Source: Tubulanus polymorphus (taxonomy: Eukaryota; Nemertea; Palaeonemertea; Tubulaniformes; Tubulanidae). From it: 64,000 bases of DNA. The stretch spans positions 16,292,485-16,356,484 of the forward strand of contig NC_134027.1 of NCBI RefSeq assembly GCF_964204645.1. Reading direction: 5' to 3'. A program made the position numbers and the translations under genes. Below are positions 43,168 to 54,599 of this stretch, piece by piece. Under the pieces are notes generated by a model. It was not told the DNA's origin and searched no databases. It saw only the letters and a list, made by a program, of their open reading frames with translations. Within the stretch, counting starts at the first letter, position 1. Every line of letters starts with the position of its first letter.

Positions 43168-45846
43168 TTAACCCTTTGAGACCCACTCTCGCAATTTTGC
43201 GAGCACCGGGAGCAGTTCCGTCGGTCCCACCCTCGCAAAATTGTGAGCACCAGGCATGCCTACTTTACCCCGACGTTTCAGCGTAACCTGCGCCGGATTT
43301 TAGCTGCCACCGCCTGTGTATGCAAGTAAAGGTTCAATGCGTCCCATTGAAACTATTGGAACGGTATGTTGCTACTCAAGAATTTTGCGAAAATTGAAGT
43401 TGAAGCGAATTGCAGTTTTTGGAATTTTATCGCTAAATTTGAAATAAATATGACATTTCCGGCACGGTTTTTGGTGAAAGGAACGTTCATAAAATGTCAC
43501 GCAGGTTTAGTGATCATGGAATAAGAGAGATATTTGCTGACAGTGACTCTTATGACAGTGACTCAAACGCTGAAAGTGGTTCAGAAAGCGATTTTGAACC
43601 CGGAAATGAAACCGAAAGTGAACCCGGAAGTGATTTAGATGCGGAAGTAAGTGACAATAATGGTGAAAATAGTCCTGTAAGTGACGATAATACTCCTGAT
43701 AGTGATGATAATAAGTCTGCTGATAGTGACAGTACTGATAATGACAATCCCCAACCCCCAGCAGCACCTGTCGTCCGTGGTCGGGGACGTGGACGTGGTC
43801 GAGCTACTGCTGCTGTTAGAGGCAGGCGGGGTCGTGGAACTGGGAGAGGTCATGCCCCAGTGCGTGGTCGTGGTGGACGTGCACAAGGTGCCAACATTGA
43901 TCAGGATCCTGATTGGGCTGAAGATAGAAACCGTCCCCCTCCTAACTGGTTGCCGCAGTACAACTGTCCGAATCCAGGTGAGCCCAAGTTCCATACAACG
44001 GACTACACGCCAATTGACTTTTTCACAAAAGCTTTTCTGGACACTATTATAGACATGCTAGTGACTGAAACAAATCGTTATTTTCAACAATATCAAAACA
44101 GTGGAAATACTTCTGATAGTGTTCTAGAAACCTGGTATAATGTCACTAGTGACGAAATGAAAGCATTCCTGGCATTGTTGTTACTGACAGGATATGAAGA
44201 TCGGGGATCTTTTCGTGCACATTGGTCTACTGATCCTTTGACTGGGTAACCGAGCCAGGATTCCGAGCCGTAATGAGCCACAATCGGTTTTTGATGCTAT
44301 TACGATTCTTGCACCCTGTGAATAACGAAACACAAATTCAAAGAGGGCAGCCTGGTTATGACAGGACATTCAAGGTCAAGTCTTTGATTGAACAGCTAGT
44401 TCGCGCATGGAATGACGCCTTCCATATGGAAAAGTTTCTGTCCGTGGATGAAGGCATGATAGCCTTCAAGGGTCGAACTTCTATGTGCAATACATCAAGA
44501 GTAAGCCTGTCAAGTGGGGCATGAAAGCATGGATACTGGCTGGGTCGAAAACTGGTTACGCCCACAATTGGACGCTGTACAAAGAAGCGGACGGTGGTAA
44601 AGTTGACCTTGGGTATCAAGTTGTTATTGGACGCATCGCAAAATGTTCGGGCTGGCCAGGTCATAACATGTGACAATTTCTTCACTAGTGTGAAACTATT
44701 TGTGGACCTAAAAGATCGAAACATTGGTGCCTGTGACACAGTTAGGGCGAATCGTGCAGGAAATCCACTAAAACTGAAGCAATTCACGGCCCGCACCAAC
44801 AAACGACAATTGCAGGACATGTCGCCTTTGATGTTATGGCATAACGCGTCAGACATGTTAGCAATTGGTTGGTATGACAAACGCCCAGTTTGTGTATTGT
44901 CTACTGTTAGCAATGCAGGTGTTACTGTGAAGCGTATTCGTTCACGTGAAGGAGAGGATGGTTACAGACAAATCGAAAAACCAAATGCAATTGAGGACTA
45001 CAACACGTATATGGGTGGAGTTGATTTGTATGATCAATACAACTACTATTTCAGCATACTACATCCTTCAGTGACATGGTGGAAAAAGTTTGTTGCCACC
45101 TGCTCATCACAGCAGTAACAAATGCATACATAATGCACAAGGTGTCCAATGCTGCTGATGCATTGACCAGTAGACAGTTTCGTTTGAAGTTATGCCATGA
45201 ACTTATTGCTGACTACCAACGTGAACCTCATCAACCTGGTCGTCAGATTCGGCATAACGATGCACCACAGCGTTTGAATGGAGGAGCACATTTTATGGAA
45301 AAAACTAATGGCAGGCCTGATTGTGTTGTGTGCACACTTAGAGAGACCAAAAAATATGTTCGCCGGCATCAGACACAAAGGCAGTGCAAGCGATGTGTAC
45401 CTCCTGTACCTTTGTGTGACGTTCCATGCTTTGAGATTTATCATCGTTTTTTGGATTATAAGCTGTATTGGAGGCAGAATCACATGAATAATCAGTAAGG
45501 TGAGACAAATCATGTTTATTTCAGTCTCTAATATACTTTTATGCTTTATTTCTTGAACAGCTAATGATTTTGAGACAAAAAAGACAATTTTCGTCCGAAT
45601 TTGTACGTTTTTCATTAATTTTCCATAATTTACCCCCCAAAATTTTTTCAAAATATGACAAATTTGGTATCATTACAAAGCTTATAAAGAACTGTGCAAA
45701 AGTTTCTTATACACCAAACCTGTATCTGTAATAGGCTGGGAGCTACAAGCATTTGAATATAGGACGTTTTCGCCTTGCAATTACCTTAAATTAATCTGGG
45801 ACTGGGAGAGCATGTGTAATAATTAATCCGGGTCTCAAAGGGTTAA
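43168..45846 (+). mobile_element. piggyBac-type transposon, full length
   Basis: Element 43172-45842 (2,671 bp) with TTAA at 43168-43171 and 45843-45846 and 13-bp perfect ends ccctttgagaccc / gggtctcaaaggg. It lies inside repeat A, whose sequence (ctttcttaa ... ttaaagaattatt) is continuous across it. Single gene on the plus strand. Confidence 0.95.
43494..45498 (+). pseudogene. piggyBac transposase with several frameshifts
   Basis: ATG at 43494. The first 251 residues have an acidic Ser/Asp N-terminus (DSDSYDSDSNAESGSESDFE), an RG-rich patch (RGRGRGRGRATAAVRGRRGR) and YTPIDFFTKAFLDTIIDMLV, the start of the piggyBac domain. Catalytic boxes follow in other frames: SVDEGMIAFKGRTS (44440s), TCDNFFTSVKLFVD (44670s) and YNTYMGGVDLYDQY (45000-45045), giving the DDD triad. 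The C-terminal cysteine domain (CVVCTLRETKKYVRRHQTQ, CKRCVPPVPLCDVPC) ends at 45498. Frame breaks are near 44250, 44500, 44640 and 45090. All domains are present and the ends are perfect, so inactivation is recent or the sequence has indel errors. Confidence 0.93.
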
Positions 45847-47976
45847 AGAATTATTTTGTAGTCAAATAAGACCAAAGATATACATTTGGTTACGGTCCAA
45901 GTCCAAAATTTCGTAGGGTACAGGTACGCGTGGCAGGGAAACTATTTTATATTTTCAAAAAAAATATGTTTCACAATATGAAAAAAATATTCAAATAAGC
46001 CCATCCCAAAATAATTGTCTGTTTTCAAAATGAGTCGGTAGGCAGGTAGAAATTTTTTTTGCAAAGTTTTTGGGCAAAAAAAAAACAAATTTATCACCTT
46101 TTTTACATGGAAACAATATCGCAAAAATCATCTACGTTGTGCACAGGAAATTTGTCTAATAGCGTAGATTTCAAGAATTAATCTAAAATTACAACTTCGT
46201 CCAGAGCGTCATCTCTGTGTTAAAAATGAAACAGTACATTGAATATGTGCGCACTTTTACATTACCAGCTTTAATATAGTCACTATGAGAATGAATGGCA
46301 GCTTATTGAAAACAGCCAGTTTCCTGGAAAACTTAAATTAGGCCACATGCCAAGGCATGTTTTCACACGATGCACACTTGAATTCAAACAAAAGTAGCTC
46401 ATACGTCGGCAGTGGGTCGGTCGGCCATTTTAATCAGAAATAAAATTTATTTCAATGAATCAGAAAAAAGTTTTCACTCAGTATATTTGAAGTCGGGTTG
46501 GTCGGGTTACCGCAAACAGACCATTAATATGAGATGGACTAAAATTCATATGATGTCAAATATCAGAGGGTGGTTGTATATTGGGTCTTGGAAACCTCTT
46601 CCAATAATGGCCGCAGAAGTAAAAATACCGGTACAGAAGAAATCGGATATTAGATCGTTTTAAATCCTGGAATTTACGACTACAATATTCAGACCTCGAC
46701 CTATACTTGTATTTTACTGCTTAATATTTTCAGGTCACAAGAAATTACAATTTATTACAAATTCTATCAAACAGAAAACACAGCGCTCATCTTCTGCTAC
46801 GATTATTCAGCCTATTTTCATGTCAAACGTGTAAGCGTTACAGCATCACCTTTAGTAGTGTACTGTACGAGCTTGTGTGTGTGTCGTGTAGCACTCTGCA
46901 CGCACGTGGAGGCCTTGTGTAAGTGACTGTTCGCTTACACAATGTCAATCAAAACAATCACCGGGTATTAAAATGAAACAATACCTATGGCGGATGTGTG
47001 AAATAATTACATCCTCACCAGCAATGAGCATTTGAAATTCGCACGTATACGGCACCTAGTCCAATGAAACCTATGCCATGGCTTTCCCATAATTATTTTA
47101 GTAGCGCCGGAATTCGCTGTATATCCCAAAAACAGCCAATCCCATTCGCTCGTAAGGACAACGCCCCCTAATCGAGGTCATTGCAATTTTATATGCGAGA
47201 GCTAAGAATTTTCCCGCCAAAAACAGTTTTTCGTAGAATTTTAGCTCAGTTGACCATGTCATCGACGGAGGTTCGCCATGTCTTCAATCGCATCGATTAT
47301 ACGTCGTTTAAGCCGAGAACCAATGAAACAAATGCTCACATAAAAAAACGTACCGCGATTTTACATGAATTGGCTCAATGCCAACATCATATCGGTAACA
47401 AAGGTAAACCATAAATGGGGCATTGTCTTTTAAGAACAGGGGTCAAATAGGGGTCAAAGGCAGGTCAATTCCACTTCTCCGTACAATGCTGAAATTCTAA
47501 TACATAATAGATAATGATATGATGGTCACAAATTCATTTCGCAAGAAAGAAAATATTGCAGCATTTTTGTTTAAGAACCGGGGTCAAGCAGGGGTCACGA
47601 AGGGTGGGCAATTCCACTTCTCCGTACAAAGCTGAAATTTGAGTACATGGTAGATAATGATATGATGGTTTTTTCTTTTTTTAACCATTGAAATTTTATT
47701 ATGAACATAACATTTGCAATATACAATGGACAACCACAAATCGTCCGGGGACATTATATGTGGTCTCGGAACAAGAAGAAAAACAAAACAATATTAAGTA
47801 AATATAGCGGTTTCATGGCATATTATATTAGTTACATGATTGTTAAAAGTCTACATTCTACAGGTTTCAAGAATCTGGAGGTGTTTTCACATCGTATGGG
47901 TCTTAACGAAGTCAAAATAGATTAAACAAACATGCATTAAGCCAAGAAGATAAATGTTCAAATAATGCATGGTCAC

Positions 47977-48590
47977 TCAAAGACGACAATATGCTGTGAT
48001 AAAAGATGTGCATATACTTATTAATTGTTGATTTACAGCATGATCAAGATTGTTGCTTCCATGAATGAGGAAATTACATTTATCTTTTTGGCTTAAGTTT
48101 GAATACATGTCATACAGAAACATATTTTCCATGGAAAGGTGAAGGCGATTTCTAAGGTTAACTATTGTGGGTTTACGACATTTGATAAAAAGGTGGATTG
48201 TATCAAAACGCAGACTACAAAACCCACATAAGGGATTTGCGTTTTCAAAATTATGACGGGAATAGTGTGCTGGAAGCAGTAAATCCACTCGCAAGCGGTT
48301 CAGGTTTATTTCATTTCTACGAGTTAAGATTGACATATCTGTAGTGCTGTAGGCCATTTTTAGCGTATTCGATCGAATTCTAAATTCAAATCGAGACAAG
48401 GTTGGGAGCGTTCTAATTTCAGGCAAGGTTTTATTCCATCTCTGCATTAGAGAATACATTGGGAATGACATAAATTTGGCAGAGGGCGTCGGTGGAAAAG
48501 AAAACGGGCGTCTTTCTCTCAATGCATGTACTGGAATGACCTAAAACTATCAAAGAGGTTAGAAACATAAGGAGGACAGAGTCCGTTTGA
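47977..48590 (-). pseudogene. LINE ORF2 C-terminal domain
   Basis: The 181-residue frame (48522-47977) carries a LCGFCSLRFDTIHLFIKC zinc-knuckle-like C-x2-C-x7-H-x4-C. This is the usual end of LINE ORF2 proteins. No RT motifs. Confidence 0.7.
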
Positions 48591-48610
48591 GGCTTTGAAC
48601 ATATATATAC

Positions 48611-48811
48611 TTAATCGGTCAGTACGTTGATTGCCTCTGTGTTTAGGTCTACAGATGATTTCAAGTCATTTAACCCTTTCAGGATGGCGTCTAATTTCGA
48701 TTCAGTGTCAGACATTGTAAGCTGTGTCCTTTTATGATCTGGACTGACAGAACTGTTTGAGGATATTATTTCGTCAATTCCCCGTTTATTCCGTGTAAAA
48801 GGTGTATTCAT
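48611..48811 (-). pseudogene. LINE ORF1 N-terminus
   Basis: MNTPFTRNKRGIDEIISSNS starts 66 residues with a coiled-coil stretch (ESKLDAILKGLNDLKSSVDL). Stop at the deletion junction. The full ORF1 is not present. Confidence 0.6.
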
Positions 48812-49215
48812 GCGGAACGGCTCTTACCGTGTACTTCGGGTGTAGCTGTACTTTAGGGGGTTTGCAATAAAGTTAATTCACCGTTGACTTTGATTTATCT
48901 AAGTCTAATAATCTTCGGCAAAATGATATGAATGAGTCAGTTTTAAACGCAATGGAGCCTCAAACGATGGAGACTCAAAAACTCACGTTATCCAGAGTGG
49001 TAGAGCGGGTGAGAGACTTGATAAATTTTCAGAAACGACGAGTACTCACACCTCGACTGTTTACTCGTCCGCCATATTTGCTCCAAAAAAAAGGGTATTG
49101 AGATATGATGGTCACAAATTTATTTCTTAAGAAAGAAAAAATTGGGGCATAATCATATAAGAGCAGGGGTCCAATGGAGTCATGGGGCTGTCACAATTCT
49201 ATTTTTGATTACAAA

Positions 49216-49861
49216 TTTTCATAAACAGTTTTTAGATACCCTGTACTAAAAAGGGAAAATATATTGGGTCACTTTATTGATCTGTTTACTCTATGCTTAG
49301 ACAGATTCAGCTCACACTCACAGTGCTTGCAGTGTGACCTTATTCCCCAAAACAGACGTGCAGGGTTTTAAGTTTAGCATGAGTCAATACAGAGCATGAT
49401 GGGAGAAACTCACCACAGAGGTAAGAATTAGTAGATTTAGGATAGACTTATAGGGAATGAGTTCAGTAGTGGCGATTCTGAGACTATTAAAGAGAGCAGG
49501 GCCTACCCAGCTAAAAAGATGAGAACACACTCAGGCCAAAACTTCTAATCATAATCAGTGCATTTGATGGTACACTCCTCTGTGATAAAAAGGAGCATTC
49601 TGTGTATTTTTGTGATATGCTATCCCCGCTTGGTCTGTTCTAATGAAAGCTGATATCATTGTATAGTTTATAAGATTGCTGTCTCAGAATTGAAAACCAC
49701 TTAGCAAAAGAATAATTTTTCAATCCACCTTGACAGTAGGCCTAGGCCTAAATACCCAGTTGGCGTACATGTTTTCTTCAATCAATAAAGCCACCAGGCA
49801 ATTCCAGTACGCATTCTAAAATGGTATTTCCGTTTAATTTTTTTAGATCACGGTCCAATCT
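49216..49861. other. No gene recognised
   Basis: Non-coding. Nothing supported. Confidence 0.35.
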
Positions 49862-52047
49862 GGTGTATAGTCCACAGTGCCGATTCAAATGAAAAATCCA
49901 CATTGAATAAATGGTCAAATGATACCTGGAAAACTGCCAAAAATGCTGCCCAGGTCAGACATAGCTTTAAGAATTATACAGACTCAAAGTATTACACAAT
50001 GATTGAGTCACTACCTGATACACCAGGTGACACTGATGGTTACCATTCTCGGTGTTACAAGAATTTTACAGCTGTTAAGAAGTCTAATATTGCTCAGTCC
50101 CATGATGTGCCCAATACTGCAAAAAAGACGCTGCGCAGTGCAACACCACCCTAGACCTCAGTGCCATCTTCAATGGCACCTGGTACAATCAGATCTACAG
50201 ATCTTTTACCTGATACATGCCTTTTTTGTAACAAGAAAACAAAAAAACGGCCAGATGGTTCCAAAGAGTACTTGGGAAAAGTGATGACTATGCAAGCTGC
50301 AGAAACCATCGTGAGTGTCGTTGAGACATTGAAATTAGAGGCAATAAGAGTGAAAATATCTGGCATTGACTTGATAGCAAAAGAGGCACAGTTTCATCAC
50401 AGCTGTCGAGCTCATTTTGTAGTGAAAGCAAGTAGGGCTAAGACGAGAATTGCATTGCCAACCATTGATGAGTGCGAAGATGTTGCAAAAGATAAATCGA
50501 AACCTCTTGATTTCATCGTTTAGGAGTATATAACAGACCAAAAAAGACTGGAACATCTTCAATCTATCTACAAACGTTATATCATCATGAAGAGAGAATC
50601 CCACAATTATAACGAAAAAGTCCGAAAATGAAACTTCGAGATAGTAGTTTATTTCAACGTTTCGACTATATCCTAATAGTCTATTAGGATATAGTCGAAA
50701 CGTTGAAATAAACTACTATCTCGAAGTTTCATTTTTGGACTTTTTCGTTATAATTGTGGGATTCTCTCTACATCGCGTCAACACGGATATAGTGTTCTAT
50801 CAATCGTGGTTATATCATCATGTGTGAAGAATTGAATATGGAACCACCAATTACGAAGGTGAACTATTTTGGCGAATTATTAAGAAAAGAATTTGAAGGA
50901 GAACTTATTTTACATTCTCCAACATGTCGCAGTTCTGGCGTGTTTTTATATTCTAGAAATATTAGTTACGAATCAATTAAGAGTATACATGATCTAGAGT
51001 CATCATGTGAGGGTTTGGTCACTAGGGCTGCCAATATGATTCTTCACTCAGCTAATCCATTCGTTCTGGAATGCCCAGATCTGATAAATATCCACACTGG
51101 AAGAATAGCCTCTGCTTCAATATCAGGTTCATTACTTGAACTTACTAAAGGAAAAGCTAGACACGATGCCTTCATTGCTGAATGTGAAGCTGATCCTACC
51201 AGGTTTGAAAGAGCTATAAAGCGATACCCCCTTCAGAACTTCGCTAAGCAAGGAGCTCGGAACAAAAGTGCTCAAAATCAAGTTGTTAAGAAACTGACGT
51301 GTACCAGAGATATGTTTGGACGCATTGCAGTTATAGCATCGAAAAGAAAAGTAGATCTTGAATTTCTACTCGGATTTCCTCTCACATCAGTTCCACTTTC
51401 CATTTGCAGTACAGAAGGGAACCATGGCTCACACAGACAAGAGTGTATTATTTAGTGTGCTGGAAAATAAGGTTGAAACCCATGGAGAACCAACATTAAC
51501 AGATACTACTCTGATAGACGGAAACTTTCTACTGCATCTCTTGCCACCAAATCTACCTGCAACGTATGGTGGGCTAGCAAGATCAATACTACTTGCCACT
51601 ACTAAGTGCCCATCCAGTAGGATTGACATAGTTTTTGACAATTATGAAAAACCGTGGATAAAAGCTCCTGAGCAGGAGCGTCGTGGAGCCGAAGTCACTA
51701 AATATACTATTAACGGACCTGACCAAATTCGCCCGAAGGATCTGTTGAGAGCATTAAAGTCAACATCATTCAAGCAACAACTACCAGTTTTTCTGTCTGC
51801 AGACTGGATGTCACAACACTATGCTGAGATCATACGTGAAAAGAAGATTTATATAGGTATTGAGGAATCCTGCTACCGAATGGCTGTTGTTGATGGAAAC
51901 GTTGAGAAGCAAGAAGTTCCTGAGTTGTCTTGTAATCATGTAGAGGCCGATACTAGACTCTGTTATCATGGAGTACATGCAGATAATGGCCTCGATGGTG
52001 GTGGCAATATTGTTATCCGAGCAGCTGTTGATTTTTCTAAGTATTGA
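49862..52047 (+). pseudogene. Unnamed multi-copy family protein with Cys/His N-part and EADTR acidic C-part
   Basis: I do not recognise a named function. Residues run from NEKSTLNKWSNDTWKTAKNA through GYHSRCYKNFTAVKK (a Y-H-x2-C-Y signature) and DTCLFCNKKTKKRPDGSKEY. Next are a long alpha-helical middle (VNYFGELLRKEFEGELI, LECPDLINIHTGRIAS), LTSVPLSICSTEG, RIDIVFDNYEKPW and NHVEADTRLCYHGVHA. The VFDNY and EADTR acidic motifs are reminiscent of the catalytic acids of FEN1/PIN-type nucleases. That is inference. Lesions: TAG at 50152-50154, TAG at 50521-50523, a 219-bp insertion at 50590, a frameshift near 51418, and an early end after IVIRA. Similar long Cys/His-plus-EADTR proteins are common in marine invertebrates; I suspect a mobile-element origin. 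No end repeats were found. Confidence 0.6.
50576..50822. mobile_element. 219-bp insertion, mostly an 89-bp-arm palindrome, with 14-bp target duplication
   Basis: gttatatcatcatg occurs at 50576-50589 and 50809-50822. Between them 50591-50679 and 50681-50769 are inverted copies with one mismatch around a single central base, then a 39-bp unique tail. The arms contain agtcgaaacgttgaaataaa, like the terminal regions of Penelope-type elements. The reading frame of the host ORF is the same on both sides of the duplication. Confidence 0.88.
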
Positions 52048-54012
52048 TATCCACGAACAAAACTATACTGTTATAGAATGTTTAAAAGGAACTGCTTTTA
52101 ATAACAGTATGAATAAACTTACTTCACAAACAAGGAAGTACATTTTTAACTTTTGAATGGTCGAACCCCAGTTATTCACAGTAACCTGTGATTTGGATAT
52201 TCTCAGAGCCTTCCTTCTTTATTTATTTATGAAATGACGTCACAAACTTTCAGATTCGCGCCAGTACGCGCGCCATGATTGATGATTGCTATTTCCACCG
52301 GTGTTATCTTTAAGTAACTTCAAGTTCAAAATAGGAAGCACAGTACATCCATAGAAACTACATGCAGAAAGAAACATTTCGTTTCAAAGTTGTTAGTAGT
52401 CAAATCTAATAGAAGATAATTTTTAGTGAAACTCAGTGGAAAATATGTTAAAATAATAATCAGCAGGAATCCAATAGGGTTTCTGCCGAGGCAGCAGAAA
52501 CCCTAATAATAATCACGCGAATCTAAATAGGGTTTTCTTCTTCCGAGGTATTCAAGCACCCCATCCATCCAAAAATGATTTTAACCAGCAAATATTCAAT
52601 TCTGGCAGCATACAGGTTAAGCTTGCTGTGCTCTCTGGTGAATTATAGTTCATTGGGACAACAATGATTTCTTGAAAGCAGAGGATATACAACAACAAAA
52701 ATAGTTTTAAAAATGACAAAAGACATTTATTTAGAATATTCAAAATATAGAAATAGAATCATCAAATCTATTCAATAATCCAATCATTATCCAACAGAGG
52801 AAAAGTCTCTAGAGGATCAATGCTGTGCTTATCAACGCAGACGCTCGCACATCGTTCCAATCGCGATAATATCCGTCATGCAAAACTAGTCTTTTTCAAT
52901 CCTGCACTTAGTAGTCGAATAAACGTAGTCCAGAAATCTGTAAAAACCAATTTGGTTCCTTATCAAAAAATAATGCTACCAATCCAAAGCGGCAAATCTG
53001 AAAGTGGAGTACTATTTACACTCAAAATGTCAGCAAAATCATTTACACAAAAATAACCTGCGGGCAGGTCTTTCATGCAATAACATAAAATAAACTTACT
53101 CATGAATAATTTCATCTGTCACCTTGAAAAATATTCTTTCAGTGTCTTAAAACCTGTAATATATAACGAGACAGGGCTTGTAAAATGTAATGAAGGTTAT
53201 AGGCGTATCTTATATAGTCATAAATGATAACCCTGGATTACATTGATTACCTTGGATTATTGCCCGCTCTCTAGGCCTACCTGTCAATATTAAAAATGTT
53301 ACTCCTAATTCAATGCAATCACAGCCCAGCCCTGCTTCAACTGCCAGGAATACACAAAACTCTACTAGTCTTACAGAAATTTACAAGTGTTGGGCCAATT
53401 GATCCTAATATAAGCACTATAAAATACAAGAAAATAGGCCTAGGTGATTGATGGTAAGTGGTACTGATACCCACACGCGACATGAATTTATATCATAGAA
53501 CTCAATTTGATTTGAATTCTATGAATAGACCAAGTTTAAGAATTTGAAGTTGAAACATTTCCGGGTATCAGAGTCAGTAATCAAATTCAGTTGTATTTTT
53601 ACAATTATTGGGTCTAGCTGCACCACATATACACACACCATTAACGGCCCCAAGAGTAATTATTTACTTACTTTCACAAATGATATCCTTTAAATCAACT
53701 GAAATGGTTTGAAAAGAAACCAAATCACGATAAATCCTGATGTTTTTAACTGTAGCATCTAGCGAGGATGACTCCACATACAGGTGACGGTCGCAATCAT
53801 GCGCAATAGATTTGTTTATGGACACCGAATAATATCGATTTCCTTAAAGGTCACGACAATTGAGCACAGCTTCAAGGTCTCTTATTGTAAGTGTTGTCTG
53901 TATGTACGTGTTGGCAGCTCTGTATTAATATCCATACTCGGTCTACTGGATAATTCATATACATCAAAGATTTGCGGTTTCCCAACTATTCGACATATTA
54001 AATAGTACTTAC
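52048..54012. other. No gene; hairpins and intronic DNA
   Basis: A hairpin-family copy at 52475-52505 (agggtttctgccgaggcagcagaaaccct) and a half-copy at 52527-52540. A CRE-like tgacgtca at 52238. Otherwise AT-rich intronic sequence with motif-less frames. Confidence 0.45.
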
Positions 54013-54180
54013 ATCAGCAGTGAGCATCAAACAATGTTGTTCCTTAGCATTATTCTGTTCTTTTAGGATATCAATATGGTGTGACTGATCTTCTTTTTGT
54101 TTCTCAAGAGTTTCAAGTTTAGTCTGCATTGCACAAACCTCTGACTCATGTGTACATAATTGACCCTTCACATGATCGCT
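54013..54180 (-). CDS. ERC/ELKS-family scaffold, coiled-coil exon 2 of 5 seen
   Basis: 168-nt exon (56 codons, phase 0 both sides), acceptor tctag, donor GTAAGT. Reads SDHVKGQLCTHESEVCAMQT, then KLETLEKQKEDQ and HIDILKEQNNAKEQ. It aligns with the ERC segment LLALQTKLETLTNQFSDS...IEVLKESLTAKEQ and directly precedes the 31720-31887 exon. Confidence 0.9.
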
Positions 54181-54235
54181 CTAGAAATATATGCAATGTA
54201 TGGTAAATTTTCAATAAAAAGCAATACCTTAATAA

Positions 54236-54268
54236 GGGTTTTCTGCAATGTAGCAGAAAACCCCAATC
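54236..54268. repeat. Hairpin-family copy
   Basis: gggttttctgcaatgtagcagaaaaccc: 11-bp arms, same family as 5283 and 52475. Confidence 0.65.
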
Positions 54269-54371
54269 ATTATCATTTTTTAAATTAATGTTACTTATAA
54301 TAGTGACATGTACATTATATATGAAAAAATAAACAGAATTTATAAAGACTTATAACTTATTAATAAAGACT

Positions 54372-54373
<2 letters not shown>

Positions 54374-54452
<79 letters not shown>
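54374..54452. repeat. (TA)n microsatellite
   Basis: Near-perfect TA repeat of roughly 38 units. Confidence 0.97.
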
Positions 54453-54456
<4 letters not shown>

Positions 54457-54599
54457 TATACACTTAATACATAAATACATGCACATACACACACAATGTA
54501 TAAAGATATTCCCACAAAATGAGTGGTTACAAAATTGTGTTCAAAAGTAAATTTCTTTTTGGCCTTGTATATTTTTTGTTCGGGGAAAAGATTCTCCTC

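Larger units (their letters stand above)
47670..49101 (-). mobile_element. Internally deleted LINE with 11-bp target duplication
   Basis: gatatgatggt flanks the insert at 47659-47669 and 49102-49112. The minus-strand insert has a 5' leader (about 48830-49100), an ORF1 start, an abrupt change to an ORF2 C-terminus, and ends in an A-rich tail (aaaaaaagaaaaa). It lacks endonuclease and RT, so it must have been copied by another LINE. It is inserted in a unit of the repeat A tandem end. Confidence 0.85.
42948..49215 (+). repeat. Repeat family A, copy 3, interrupted twice
   Basis: Family A runs 42948-43171, is split by piggyBac (43172-45842), then resumes to about 47410. It ends in ~145-bp units with caattccacttctccgtaca and gataatgatatgatggtcac (47416, 47561, 49143), the last two separated by the deleted LINE. 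A unit of the same kind precedes the copy at 42890-43040. The repeat-A body thus appears bordered by the same short tandem units on both sides. Confidence 0.75.

Noticed and set aside
43507-43994. Minus-strand and +2 frames over the piggyBac N-terminus
   Set aside because: The low-complexity acidic/RG coding produces long open shadows. The piggyBac frame is the only one that leads into catalytic motifs.
54374-54452. TA tract as an origin or regulatory site
   Set aside because: A plain dinucleotide microsatellite, plausibly the tail of the adjacent LINE.
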